A stretch of 64,000 bases of DNA, from assembly GCF_018531465.1 (NCBI RefSeq), contig NZ_JAHDTF010000021.1, positions 1 to 64,000 of the forward strand, given 5' to 3'. Both the position numbers and the translations under genes were made by a program. Numbering within the stretch: position 1 is the first letter of the stretch; every line of letters begins with the position of its first letter. This stretch comes from Sphaerisporangium fuscum. Lineage in GTDB: Bacteria > Actinomycetota > Actinomycetes > Streptosporangiales > Streptosporangiaceae. A model generated the notes under the pieces. That model did no database searches. It was not told where the DNA came from and saw nothing but the letters and a program-made list of their open reading frames with translations. Shown here in pieces: positions 40,788-49,198 of this stretch.

Positions 40788-41939
40788 TCAACTTCCGATC
40801 GCGTACGAGTGCTGCGGCTGCCAGGACAGCCAGACGGAGTCACCACGCTCCGCCGTGATGCTGCTGTCCCGCGCGTTCTGCTCGAAGACCGTGAACTCGG
40901 CGCCCCCGGCGAGGTTCACGGCGTAGCTGTTGTAGGTGCCGAGGTAGACGACCTCGGCCACGGTGCCGCGCACGGCGCTGACGCCCTCGCCCGGCTCCTC
41001 GTGGGAGATCTTGATCTTCTCGGGCCGCACGGTGACCTCCACCGCGCCGCCCCGCTCGGTGCCGTTCCCCACCGGCACCAGCACCCGGTCGCGCTCGCCC
41101 AGCCTGATGACGGCCGTGCCGCCGTCGACCTCGGCGGCGGTGCCGCTCAGCAGGTTGGACGTGCCGATGAACCCGGCCACGAACTTGGTCGCCGGACGCT
41201 CGTAGATCTCCCTGGGCCCGGCGAGCTGCTCGACCACGCCGTCGTTCATGACGGCGATGCGGTCGCTCATGGTGAGCGCCTCGCTCTGGTCGTGGGTGAC
41301 GTAGACGAAGGTGATGCCCACCTCGCGCTGGATGCGCTTGAGCTCGATCTGCATCGCCTGGCGCAGCTTGAGGTCGAGCGCGCCGAGCGGCTCGTCGAGC
41401 AGCAGCGCCCTGGGGTTGTTGACCAGGGCCCGGGCGAGCGCGACGCGCTGCTGCTGGCCGCCCGACATCTCACGCGGGCGGCGCTTCTCGCGCCCGGTGA
41501 GGTCGACGATCTCCAGCATCTCGCCGACCCGCTGCTTGATCTCCTGCTCGGGCACGCGCTTGCGCCGCAGTCCGAAGGCGACGTTCTCCCAGACGTTCAT
41601 GTGAGGGAACAGTGCGTAGGACTGGAAGACCATGTTCACATCGCGCTTGTTCGGCGGGACGTCGGTGACGTCCTGCCCGTGCAGCCGTACGGTGCCTCGT
41701 GAGGGGTCCTCGAACCCGGCGATCATCCGCATGGTGGTGGTCTTGCCGCATCCGGACGGTCCCAGCATGGAGAAGAACTCGCCCTCGGCGATCGACAGGC
41801 TGACCCCCTTGACCGCCTGTACGACCTCGCCGTGCGCTTGATATTCCTTGACGACCCCGTCGAGTTCGATGGCGGGCACCGGGGAGATGTCGGAGGCGGC
41901 CGAGGTGGCCGCCTCCTTGCCCGCCTGGATTTCGGTCAT
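40788..41939 (-). CDS. potA: polyamine ABC transporter ATPase (PotA-like)
   Basis: 383-residue ATPase. Walker A is GPSGCGKTTT (~58-67), signature MSGGQQQRVALARAL (~157), Walker B ALLLDEPLGALD (~177), H-loop VYVTHDQSEAL, then a C-terminal TOBE domain. It heads the transporter operon (ATPase, binding protein, PotB, PotC, oxidase). Its stop abuts the start of the binding-protein gene. An AT-rich palindrome (41957-41984) lies between it and the upstream aldehyde dehydrogenase gene, so it may also have its own promoter. Confidence 0.92.
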   Translation of the reverse strand: MTEIQAGKEAATSAASDISPVPAIELDGVVKEYQAHGEVVQAVKGVSLSIAEGEFFSMLGPSGCGKTTTMRMIAGFEDPSRGTVRLHGQDVTDVPPNKRDVNMVFQSYALFPHMNVWENVAFGLRRKRVPEQEIKQRVGEMLEIVDLTGREKRRPREMSGGQQQRVALARALVNNPRALLLDEPLGALDLKLRQAMQIELKRIQREVGITFVYVTHDQSEALTMSDRIAVMNDGVVEQLAGPREIYERPATKFVAGFIGTSNLLSGTAAEVDGGTAVIRLGERDRVLVPVGNGTERGGAVEVTVRPEKIKISHEEPGEGVSAVRGTVAEVVYLGTYNSYAVNLAGGAEFTVFEQNARDSSITAERGDSVWLSWQPQHSYAIGS

Positions 41940-41956
41940 TCCAGGCTATCCCTCAT

Positions 41957-41984
41957 CTATATCGGCACTTATATACCGATGTAG
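41957..41984. promoter_or_regulatory. AT-rich inverted repeat upstream of potA
   Basis: CTATATCGG (41957-41965) and CCGATGTAG (41976-41984) pair at eight of nine positions with a 10-base AT-rich spacer. The form is like an Lrp/AsnC-type site. It lies 18 bases before the potA ATG and near AT-rich hexamers that could be a -10. Confidence 0.45.
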
Positions 41985-42003
41985 CGATTTTTCGTACTGG
42001 CGA

Positions 42004-43437
42004 TCACTCGCCGATGTAGTGCATGACGTGCTTCACCCGGGTGTAGTCGTGCAGGCCGAAGACCGAGAGGTCCTTGCCGTAACCCGAGTGCTTGAAGCCG
42101 CCGTGCGGCATTTCGGAGACGAACGGGATGTGGGTGTTCACCCACACCACGCCGAAGTCGAGCCGCCGCGACAGGCGCATCGCCCGCCCGTGGTCGGAGG
42201 TCCACACCGAGGCCGACAGACCGTACTTCACGTCGTTGGCCTTGGCGAGGGCGTCGGCCTCGTCGGTGAAGGTCTGCACCGTGATGACCGGGCCGAACAC
42301 CTCGGTCTGGATCATCTCGTCGTCCTGACGCAGGCCGTCCACGACGGTCGGCTCGAAGAGGTAGCCCTTCTCGCCGACCCGCTTGCCGCCGGTGACGATC
42401 TTGGCGTGGCCCGGGACCCGCTCCAGGAAGCCCTCGACGCGGGCGAGCTGGTCGGCGTTGTTGAGCGGGCCGTAGTAGGCGTCCTCGACGTCGAGACCGC
42501 CCGTCTTGGTGGCCGCGGCCGCCTCGGCGAGCGCCGAGACGAACTGCTCGTGGATGCTCTCGTGGACGAGCACGCGGCAGGCGGCCGTGCAGTCCTGCCC
42601 CGCGTTGTACAGGCCCGCGCCGGCGATGCCCTCGGCCACCGCGGCGACGTCCTTGACGTCGTCGAAGACGACGACCGGCGCCTTGCCGCCCAGCTCGAGG
42701 TGCACGCGCTTGAGGTCCTCGGCCGCCGACTTGGCGACCTGGACGCCCGCGCCCACCGACCCGGTGATCGCCACCATCGACGCCGACGGGTGCCCCACGA
42801 CGAGGGCGCCGGTCTCCCGGTCGCCGACGACGACGTTGAACACACCCGCCGGAAGGATCTCGCCAATGATCTCGGCCAGCTTCACCGTGGACACCGGAGT
42901 GGTGTCGGACGGCTTCAGCACCACGGTGTTGCCCGCGGCCAGCGCCGGGGCGATCTTCCACACCGCCATCATCATCGGGTAGTTCCACGGCGTGACCTGC
43001 CCGATGACGCCGATCGGCTCGTGGCGGATCACCGAGGTGTGGTCGGCGAGGAACTCCCCGGAGGTCGGCCCCTCCAGCGTGCGGGCGGCGCCCGCGAAGA
43101 ACCGGAAGTGGTCGGCGGCGGGCGGGATCTCGTCCTCGGCCATCCGTGCGCGGGGCTTGCCGGTGTTGAGGCACTCGGCCTCGACGAGCTCGTCGGCCCG
43201 CGCTTCGATTGCGTCAGCGATCTTCAACAGGTAACCGGCACGCTCGCCCGGCGTCGTCTGCCCCCACGACTCGAAGGCGGCGACCGCCGCTGCGTAGGCT
43301 GCGTCCACGTCCTCCTGACCGGAGACCGGCGCCTGGAGGTAGGCCTCCCCCGTGCACGGGTCGACGACGTCGGAGAATCGGCCGCTCTTGGCGTCCGCGA
43401 GCTCACCGTTGATGAAGTTCTGCAGACGGGTGGTCAA
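42004..43437 (-). CDS. gamma-aminobutyraldehyde-type dehydrogenase
   Basis: 477-residue NAD(P)-dependent aldehyde dehydrogenase. Catalytic Cys in AGQDCTAACRV (~285), general-base Glu in HLELGGKAPVVV (~250), cofactor motif GSVGAGVQVAKSA, and TPWNYPMMMAVWKIAPALAAGN. Its neighbours (polyamine uptake, DAO-type oxidase, Lrp regulator) point to 4-aminobutyraldehyde as substrate, giving GABA from putrescine. It lies first in the minus-strand locus, divergent from the Lrp gene. Confidence 0.9.
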   Translation of the reverse strand: MTTRLQNFINGELADAKSGRFSDVVDPCTGEAYLQAPVSGQEDVDAAYAAAVAAFESWGQTTPGERAGYLLKIADAIEARADELVEAECLNTGKPRARMAEDEIPPAADHFRFFAGAARTLEGPTSGEFLADHTSVIRHEPIGVIGQVTPWNYPMMMAVWKIAPALAAGNTVVLKPSDTTPVSTVKLAEIIGEILPAGVFNVVVGDRETGALVVGHPSASMVAITGSVGAGVQVAKSAAEDLKRVHLELGGKAPVVVFDDVKDVAAVAEGIAGAGLYNAGQDCTAACRVLVHESIHEQFVSALAEAAAATKTGGLDVEDAYYGPLNNADQLARVEGFLERVPGHAKIVTGGKRVGEKGYLFEPTVVDGLRQDDEMIQTEVFGPVITVQTFTDEADALAKANDVKYGLSASVWTSDHGRAMRLSRRLDFGVVWVNTHIPFVSEMPHGGFKHSGYGKDLSVFGLHDYTRVKHVMHYIGE

Positions 43438-43504
43438 CGTTGACCTCCTCGTGAGGTGGCTGAGTTGTCGGCGACTCTGACAGAGGCGAGGCGCTACGAC
43501 AAGG

Positions 43505-43540
43505 GATTTCGTCGCGAATATATCAAATTGCTACGAAATC
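43505..43540. promoter_or_regulatory. Lrp/AsnC-type operator in the divergent region
   Basis: GATTTCGTCGC (43505-43515) and GCTACGAAATC (43530-43540) pair at ten of eleven positions around a 14-base AT-rich spacer. It covers an extended -10 (TGATATATT on the minus strand) for the dehydrogenase gene and abuts the -35 of the regulator gene, so one bound octamer could control both directions. Confidence 0.6.
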
Positions 43541-43542
43541 GC

Positions 43543-43571
43543 TTGACAGGGCACGATGAGCTGACAACATG
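43543..43571 (+). promoter_or_regulatory. candidate promoter of the Lrp-type gene
   Basis: A perfect TTGACA (43543-43548) is followed at 16-17 bases by CAACAT/AACATG. It lies directly beside the 43505-43540 operator and 84 bases from the start codon. Confidence 0.45.
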
Positions 43572-43654
43572 TCGCACCAGGACCGCAACGTGACCGGAAC
43601 GGTCGCGTAATGAGATGGCGGTAACCCGACGGGGGCCAAGGAGGACGCACGGAG

Positions 43655-44158
43655 ATGACGACGCCGCCCAAGGCACGACGGGACCACCACAACAACGAGG
43701 CTAAGCCGGGTCCGGTGGTGCTCGACGACATCTCCAAGCGCATCATCGAGGAACTCCAGAGCGACGGGCGCAAGCCGTACGCCGCCATCGGCAAGGCCGT
43801 CGGGCTGTCGGAGGCGGCGGTACGCCAGCGGGTGCAGCGCCTGCTGGACGCCGGGGTCATGCAGATCGTCGCCGTCACCGACCCCCTCACCCTCGGCTTC
43901 CCCCGCCAGGCCATGATCGGCATCAAGTGCGAGGGCGACCTGGAGACGGTGGCCGACAAGCTGTCGTCCATCGACGAGATCGACTACGTGGTGCTCACCG
44001 CCGGCTCCCTGGACATCATGGTCGAGGTCGTCTGCGAGGGCGACAGCCACCTGCTGGAAATTCTCGGCAAAATCCGCGCCATCCCCACCGTCCGCGCCAC
44101 CGAGACCTTCGTCTACCTCAAACTGCACAAGCAGACCTACTCCTGGGGCACCCGCTGA
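43655..44158 (+). CDS. Lrp/AsnC-family transcriptional regulator
   Basis: 167 residues. The helix-turn-helix is DDISKRIIEELQSDGRKPYAAIGKAVGLSEAAVRQRVQRLLDAGVM (~25-70), followed by the RAM ligand-binding/oligomerisation domain (VAVTDPLTLGFPRQAMIGI, DYVVLTAGSLDIMVEVVCEGDSHLLEIL). It is divergent from the putrescine degradation and uptake genes and is the obvious local regulator. By analogy with similar actinobacterial loci a polyamine or amino-acid degradation intermediate may be the ligand. The ATG follows CCAAGGAGGACGC. Confidence 0.9.
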   Translation: MTTPPKARRDHHNNEAKPGPVVLDDISKRIIEELQSDGRKPYAAIGKAVGLSEAAVRQRVQRLLDAGVMQIVAVTDPLTLGFPRQAMIGIKCEGDLETVADKLSSIDEIDYVVLTAGSLDIMVEVVCEGDSHLLEILGKIRAIPTVRATETFVYLKLHKQTYSWGTR

Positions 44159-44216
44159 CCTCCATGGCGGTCCCCGCCGCCTCCCTCGCCCCGGTGCCGG
44201 CACCGCTCGACGGCCC

Positions 44217-45026
44217 CTACACGCGTTGTTCCTGCTCGCCGAGGCGGGTGGACTGGCGGTCGAGGATGTCCGCGATCTCCGCCAGGAAGGCGTCCACCTG
44301 GGCGACGGCGTAGCCCGTCCTGAAGAGGACGGTGGAGAAGGTCGCGTTCCTGACCTGGTCGGCCGTCAGCGGGTGGTCGGTGGTACCGCGTAAGGTCGCC
44401 ACGACGCGGTCGAGGAAGACGTCGACCTCGTCCTCGTTGTACCCCGCGCCGAGCCGCCCGGGCCGGAACAGCACCCGCTCGACCCGCGCGGCCTGCGTCT
44501 CCAGCCAGGCCGCGTTGAGGGCCTCCACCACCTGCCGGGGATGCCGCGACACCTTGCCCTCCACCACCTCGGCGAAGCCCGGCAGCGTCGGCGCGTCGTC
44601 GTCCTCCGCCTCGGACGACTGCTCGACGGGCACCGGCGCCGCCTGCAACCGCTCGAACCCGCGGGCCTCACGCCTCTCGACCGCCGTGGACGGCGCCTGG
44701 GGCAGGGCGAGCGGATGCGCCGGGCCGGCCTCGATCGCCACCCGCGACGACTCCGCCGCGGGCGGCTCGGGAACCTGCGGTGAGGAGGCGGCGCGCCCGC
44801 GCGTCTCGATGGCCACCACGAACGCGTCGAGCGCGTAGTCGACGGCCAGCTCGTTGTAGCCGCCGAGCTTGGTGGTGAAACGTGCCATACGAATGTCGTC
44901 GGCCGTCACCGGCGATCCCTCCAGCGTTCCCCTGCCGAGGGTCGCCTCGATGCGCCGTATGAGGGCGTCGACCTGGCCGGGGTCGTAGCCGGTCCGCACG
45001 CCGAGCACGCGTGGAAAACGGTTCAC
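44217..45026 (-). CDS. DivIVA-domain-repeat protein
   Basis: 269 residues with two pairs of short DivIVA-like motifs. N-terminal: GVRTGYDPGQVDALIRRIEATL and FTTKLGGYNELAVDYALDAFVVAI. C-terminal: GRLGAGYNEDEVDVFLDRVVATL and VLFRTGYAVAQVDAFLAEIADIL. They are separated by a ~110-residue Pro/Ala/Glu linker. Such proteins are common in actinobacteria and may associate with curved membranes or the DivIVA network at hyphal tips; no function is proven. It starts at GTG with GGGAGG upstream and is convergent with the Lrp gene. Confidence 0.75.
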   Translation of the reverse strand: MNRFPRVLGVRTGYDPGQVDALIRRIEATLGRGTLEGSPVTADDIRMARFTTKLGGYNELAVDYALDAFVVAIETRGRAASSPQVPEPPAAESSRVAIEAGPAHPLALPQAPSTAVERREARGFERLQAAPVPVEQSSEAEDDDAPTLPGFAEVVEGKVSRHPRQVVEALNAAWLETQAARVERVLFRPGRLGAGYNEDEVDVFLDRVVATLRGTTDHPLTADQVRNATFSTVLFRTGYAVAQVDAFLAEIADILDRQSTRLGEQEQRV

Positions 45027-45138
45027 GCCGATCCTCCCGGTTCACACCCCCGCCTTCATTTCCCTTCTTTACCATTCTGAGCGGATGACATGGGGAAATC
45101 CAGGTAGTTAGCGGGCCGGGCGGTAAGCTTGCGGATCT

Positions 45139-45855
45139 ATGCGGCTCGCCAACCTCTCCTTCCGCTACGGCCGCCGTGCACCGTGGATCCTCCAGGACGT
45201 CGACCTTGACCTGCCCCCGGGCACGATCGCCGAGGTCACGGGCCGTAACGGCGCCGGTAAGTCGACATTGCTGAGATTGTTCGCCGGCACGACGCCGCCC
45301 ACCCGCGGCTCCGTCGCCGACCGTCCGCCCGTCGTCGGGTACGCGCCCGAGATCTTCCCCGTCGAGCAGCCGTTCACCGTCGCCGCCTATCTCGCCCACA
45401 TGGCCGCCGTGCGCGGGGTCCCGGTGACGGCGATCGACCCCTGGGTGGAGCGCCTGGGGATGGCGGCCCTTCTCGGCACGCCACTGGGCGACCTGTCCAA
45501 GGGCAGTGCCCACAAGGTCGGGCTGGCGCAGGCCCTGCTGCCCCGGCCGGGACTGCTCGTCCTCGACGAGCCGTTCTCCGGCCTCGACAAGCAGACCAAC
45601 TCCGAGCTACCGCAGATCATCGGCGAGCTGGCCGCCTTGGGGGGCATCGTGGTGCTCAGCGACCACCAGAGCGGTCTGGCGGGCCGTCCCGGGCTGACCC
45701 GCCTGACCGTCGAGAACGGCTCGGTGCGCGAGTCCGTCCCGGGCGGCGCGCAGGCGGTGATCGAGGTCGTGGTCGACGCCGGGGACGCCGAGGAGGTCGC
45801 GGGCAAGCTGCGCGCGGACGGCTACCAGGCGCGGATCAAAGGAGAGGCCGGATGA
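45139..45855 (+). CDS. ABC transporter ATP-binding protein
   Basis: 238-residue ATPase. Walker A GRNGAGKST (~34-42), degenerate signature LSKGSAHKVGLAQALL (~125), Walker B LLVLDEPFSGLDKQ (~145), and LSDHQ in place of the usual H-loop TH. It overlaps the membrane-protein gene by four bases (ATGA), forming a two-gene exporter of unknown substrate. A TAAGCT hexamer ends nine bases before the ATG and no ribosome site is obvious, so the mRNA may be nearly leaderless. Confidence 0.85.
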   Translation: MRLANLSFRYGRRAPWILQDVDLDLPPGTIAEVTGRNGAGKSTLLRLFAGTTPPTRGSVADRPPVVGYAPEIFPVEQPFTVAAYLAHMAAVRGVPVTAIDPWVERLGMAALLGTPLGDLSKGSAHKVGLAQALLPRPGLLVLDEPFSGLDKQTNSELPQIIGELAALGGIVVLSDHQSGLAGRPGLTRLTVENGSVRESVPGGAQAVIEVVVDAGDAEEVAGKLRADGYQARIKGEAG

Positions 45856-46562
45856 CGCAGACTCCCGGGGGAACGGCGGCGAGGCCGATCGTGCCGCTGG
45901 TCCGGTTCGAACTGAGCGGGTACGTCAGGGCCCACCGTGTCGTCCAGCCGTTCGTGGGCCTGCTCGGCATCATGATCGTCCTGTACTCGACCCGGGTGAA
46001 CCCGGGACAGGAGCTGTCGTCGTACGCCGACTCCGCCGTGCTGCTGGTCCCCGTCTTCGCCTGGGCCGCCCGCGGCCTGCTCGACACCCAGCCGGACGTA
46101 CAGCGGCTGATCTCCATCACGACGGCCGGGAACCCGCGGCGCGAGGTGGTGAGCGGGCTCCTCGCCGCCGCCGTCGTCAACGCGGCCTTCGCCCTTCTGG
46201 CCCTGCTCGTGCCGCTCGGCATCGGCTTCGCCGCGTTCCCGGGGCCGGCGGCGCTCGCCGGCGGCCTCGCACTGCAGGTGCTCGCCGTTCTCACCGGGAC
46301 GGCCCTCGGCGCGCTCACCAGCCGGCCGATCATCCCTGACCCGGCGACCTCGGCGCTGACCCTCCTCGGTGGGTACGCCGCCGTGCTGCTGGTCAGCCTC
46401 GCGCCGGTCCCCTGGCTCACGGTGCCGCTGATCGGCTGGATGCGGGCCGCCAACGGTCCGCGGTTCCTCACCGGTTCGCTGCCCGGCCTCGCCGCGGCCA
46501 CGGTGTTCTGGTCGGCCCTGGCGCTGCACGCGTACGTCCGCCTGCGCCGTACGCGACCCTGA
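45852..46562 (+). CDS. ABC transporter membrane subunit
   Basis: 236 residues with about six hydrophobic segments (VVQPFVGLLGIMIVLY, ADSAVLLVPVFAWAAR, LLAAAVVNAAFALLALLVPLGIG, and others). No family name can be given by eye. The four-base overlap with the preceding ATPase gene makes it that protein's membrane partner. The substrate is unknown. Confidence 0.75.
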   Translation: MTQTPGGTAARPIVPLVRFELSGYVRAHRVVQPFVGLLGIMIVLYSTRVNPGQELSSYADSAVLLVPVFAWAARGLLDTQPDVQRLISITTAGNPRREVVSGLLAAAVVNAAFALLALLVPLGIGFAAFPGPAALAGGLALQVLAVLTGTALGALTSRPIIPDPATSALTLLGGYAAVLLVSLAPVPWLTVPLIGWMRAANGPRFLTGSLPGLAAATVFWSALALHAYVRLRRTRP

Positions 46563-46650
46563 GGCGTCTCGCCATTCGATACGAACCTTCTCGCGATCCG
46601 GACGACCCGCTAGGGTCGTGGCGTTCACCCGAGCGAGGAGGCAGGTAGGC

Positions 46651-47460
46651 ATGCCGGTGTCACGCGCCGTCTACACCCACGGCCATCACGAGTCCGTGGT
46701 CCGTTCGCACGCCTGGCGTACGGCGGCCAACTCCGCGGCGTACCTTCTGCCGCACCTCCGTCCCGGCATGTCGCTGCTGGACGTCGGCTGCGGCCCCGGC
46801 ACCATCACCGCCGACCTCGCCGAGGTGGTCGCCCCCGGGCAGGTCACCGCGTTCGACACCGCCGAGGCGGTGGTGACCCAGGCCCAAGACGCGGCCGCCG
46901 CCCGGGGCCTGACCGGAGTCACCTTCGAGGTGGCGGACGTCTACGACCTGCCGTACGCCGACGGGTCCTTCGACGTGGTCCACGCCCACCAGGTGCTCCA
47001 GCACGTCGCCGACCCGGTGGGCGCTCTGGCCGCCATGCGGCGGGTGTGCGAGCCCGGCGGCCTGGTGGCGGCCCGCGACTCCGACTACGCCGGGTTCGCC
47101 TGGTATCCGCAGGTGCCCGCGCTGGACGACTGGCTGGCGCTCTACCGGCGCGTCGCGCGCGCCAACGGCGGCGAACCCGACGCCGGGCGCCGCCTGCGGT
47201 CGTGGGCACGGTCGGCCGGATTCACCGAGATCACGGCCGGCGCGTCGGTCTGGTGCTTCGCCGACCCCGCCGACCGGCAGTGGTGGAGCGGCATGTGGGC
47301 CGACCGGATCACCACCTCGGCCATCGCGGAACAGGCCGTCTCGTACGGCTACGCCACTCGCGGCGAACTGGAACGGATGCGTGAGGGATGGCGTGAGTGG
47401 GGAGCGGCCGAGGACGGCTGGTTCACCGTCCTCCATGGCGAAATCTTGTGCCGTGCCTGA
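46651..47460 (+). CDS. SAM-dependent class I methyltransferase
   Basis: 269 residues. SAM-binding motif I is LLDVGCGPGTITADLAEVV (~45-63), with the acidic motif II AFDTAEAVV and post-motif FDVVHAHQVLQHVADPVGALAAMRRVCEPGG. The C-terminal region (DADARR-like cap, WWSGMWADRI) resembles small-molecule methyltransferases of the UbiE/arsenite-methyltransferase-like type. The substrate is unknown. The internal ATG at 46651 is chosen because a strong GAGGAGG precedes it; the upstream GTG has none. A GC hairpin follows the stop. Confidence 0.85.
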   Translation: MPVSRAVYTHGHHESVVRSHAWRTAANSAAYLLPHLRPGMSLLDVGCGPGTITADLAEVVAPGQVTAFDTAEAVVTQAQDAAAARGLTGVTFEVADVYDLPYADGSFDVVHAHQVLQHVADPVGALAAMRRVCEPGGLVAARDSDYAGFAWYPQVPALDDWLALYRRVARANGGEPDAGRRLRSWARSAGFTEITAGASVWCFADPADRQWWSGMWADRITTSAIAEQAVSYGYATRGELERMREGWREWGAAEDGWFTVLHGEILCRA

Positions 47461-47501
47461 TTTTCCGTCCATTTACCGCGACTTTTGATGGCTCGGTAAT
47501 T

Positions 47502-47530
47502 CCGGCGGCGCGGAACACCTCCGCCGCCGG
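47502..47530 (+). terminator. GC hairpin after the methyltransferase gene
   Basis: CCGGCGGCG (47502-47510) and CGCCGCCGG (47522-47530) form a perfect 9-bp stem with an 11-base loop, 41 bases after the stop codon. It lacks a U-run. Confidence 0.5.
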
Positions 47531-47722
47531 TTCGCCCGGCGGCCTCTCGCACTCCCCTACCTGCGAGATCCTCGCGCACATCCGTACCGGCAAGCGCCTA
47601 TATAGACGCATAAAACCGGCACCCGACGGCCGCCCGGGGCACGGATTCCCCTACCACCCCGCCGGGCGGTCCATTAAATTCGGGGAAAGAGTGAATCGGA
47701 TTTCCCCGAAGCAGGAGTGCCC

Positions 47723-47977
47723 GTGGAGAATTCGGACGGCCGGGTCCTGATCATCGTCTTCATCGCGACGATCCTGTTCGTCGCGGGGCGGAACTTCCAG
47801 CGCACCGTGGACACGTGGGCGGGGTGGGGCAAGGCGGTGAAGGCCGTGGCCGAGGCGGCGGAGAAGGTTCCCGGCGCCAAGTCCGCGGCCTGGGCGGCGG
47901 TCCGGCGGATGATCTTCATCGGCGCGGGAACCCTGCTCCTGCTGGCGCTGATCGCCAACGCCTTCCGTTACATCTGA
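47723..47977 (+). CDS. small two-segment membrane protein, hypothetical
   Basis: 84 residues with a hydrophobic N-terminal segment (VLIIVFIATILFVAG) and a second at the C-terminus (MIFIGAGTLLLLALIANAF), separated by a charged amphipathic helix (KAVKAVAEAAEKVPGAKSAAW). The second GTG (47723) is preferred because AGGAG lies five bases upstream. No family is recognised. It is convergent with rlmN, nine bases between stops. Confidence 0.6.
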   Translation: MENSDGRVLIIVFIATILFVAGRNFQRTVDTWAGWGKAVKAVAEAAEKVPGAKSAAWAAVRRMIFIGAGTLLLLALIANAFRYI

Positions 47978-47986
47978 CGTCCGCCT

Positions 47987-49090
47987 CTATGCCTCCGGCG
48001 TGGCGGCGGCCAGCTGGCCGCAGGCGCCGTCGATCTCGCGGCCCCGGGTGTCGCGGACGGTGACGGCCACGCCGTGCGACTCCAGCCGCCGTACGAACGC
48101 GCGCTCGTCCTCGGGGCGCGACGCCGTCCACTTCGAGCCGGGAGTCGGGTTGAGCGGGATCAGGTTGACGTGGACGAGCTTGCTCTTGAGCAGCCGGCCG
48201 AGGAGGTCGGCGCGCCACTCGTGGTCGTTGATGTCCTTGATCAGGGCGTACTCGATCGAGACGCGGCGCTTGGTCGTGGCCGCGTAGTTCCAGGCGGCGT
48301 CCAGCACCTCGCGGACCTTCCAGCGGGTGTTGACCGGCACCAGCGTGTCGCGCAGCTCGTCGTCGGGGGCGTGCAGCGACACCGCCAGCGTCACCGGTAG
48401 CCCCTCGTTCGCCAGCTTCTCGATCGCGGGGACCAGGCCGACCGTGGAGACGGTGACGCCGCGGGCGGAGATGCCGAGCCCTTCGGGAGCCGGGTCGGTG
48501 ATGCGGCGGACGGCGCCGAGGACGGCCTTGTAGTTGGCCAGGGGCTCGCCCATGCCCATGAAGACGATGTTGCTGACCCGGCCCGGCCCGCCGGGGACCT
48601 CGTCACGGGCGAGCGCGCGGGCACCGGCGACCACCTGCTCGACGATCTCGGCCGTCGACATGTTGCGGGTCAGGCCGGCCTGCCCCGTGGCGCAGAACGG
48701 GCAGTTCATGCCGCAGCCCGCCTGGGATGACACGCACATGGTGACGCGATCGGGATAGCGCATGAGCACCGACTCGACCAGCGCCCCGTCGAACAGCCGC
48801 CAGAGCGTCTTCCGCGTCATGCCGCCGTCGCAGGTGATCTCACGCACGGAGGTCAGCAGGTCGGGCATGAGGTGCTTCACCAGCTGGTCGCGCGACGCGG
48901 CCGGCAGGTCGGTCATGGCCTGCGGATCGGTGGTCAGCCGCTCGAAGTAGTGCCGCGAGAGCTGCTCGGCGCGGAAGGGCTTCTCCCCCAGCTCGGCGAC
49001 GGCCGTACGGCGCTCGGCCATCGACAGGTCGGCCAGATGGCGGGACGGCTTCGCACGTCGGGGGGCGACAAAGGTTAGCTCGGCGGACAT
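47987..49090 (-). CDS. rlmN: dual-specificity 23S rRNA/tRNA (adenine-C2) methyltransferase
   Basis: 367-residue radical-SAM enzyme methylating A2503 of 23S rRNA and A37 of some tRNAs. The cluster-binding motif CGMNCPFCATG (~118-128) and conserved VFMGMGEPLANY (~172-183), VTVSTVGLVPAI, AVSLHAP and VNLIPLNPTPGSKWTASRPE are all present. The last segment includes the reactive Cys in DGACGQLAA (~357). Its position near frr and cdsA is common in actinobacteria. Confidence 0.95.
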   Translation of the reverse strand: MSAELTFVAPRRAKPSRHLADLSMAERRTAVAELGEKPFRAEQLSRHYFERLTTDPQAMTDLPAASRDQLVKHLMPDLLTSVREITCDGGMTRKTLWRLFDGALVESVLMRYPDRVTMCVSSQAGCGMNCPFCATGQAGLTRNMSTAEIVEQVVAGARALARDEVPGGPGRVSNIVFMGMGEPLANYKAVLGAVRRITDPAPEGLGISARGVTVSTVGLVPAIEKLANEGLPVTLAVSLHAPDDELRDTLVPVNTRWKVREVLDAAWNYAATTKRRVSIEYALIKDINDHEWRADLLGRLLKSKLVHVNLIPLNPTPGSKWTASRPEDERAFVRRLESHGVAVTVRDTRGREIDGACGQLAAATPEA

Positions 49091-49198
49091 GTCCTTCTCT
49101 TAACGGTTTGCCGGAAGCTGCACGGGACAGCCATTCCATGTGATCTATTGCGATCCTCGGCCGATGGGGGAGAGGTCCACCGGAAAGGCGGATGAGCG

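Noticed and set aside
44191..44204. GGTGCCGGCACC palindrome as terminator between the lrp and DivIVA genes
   Set aside because: Too short to leave a proper loop and without any U-run; kept out as unsupported.
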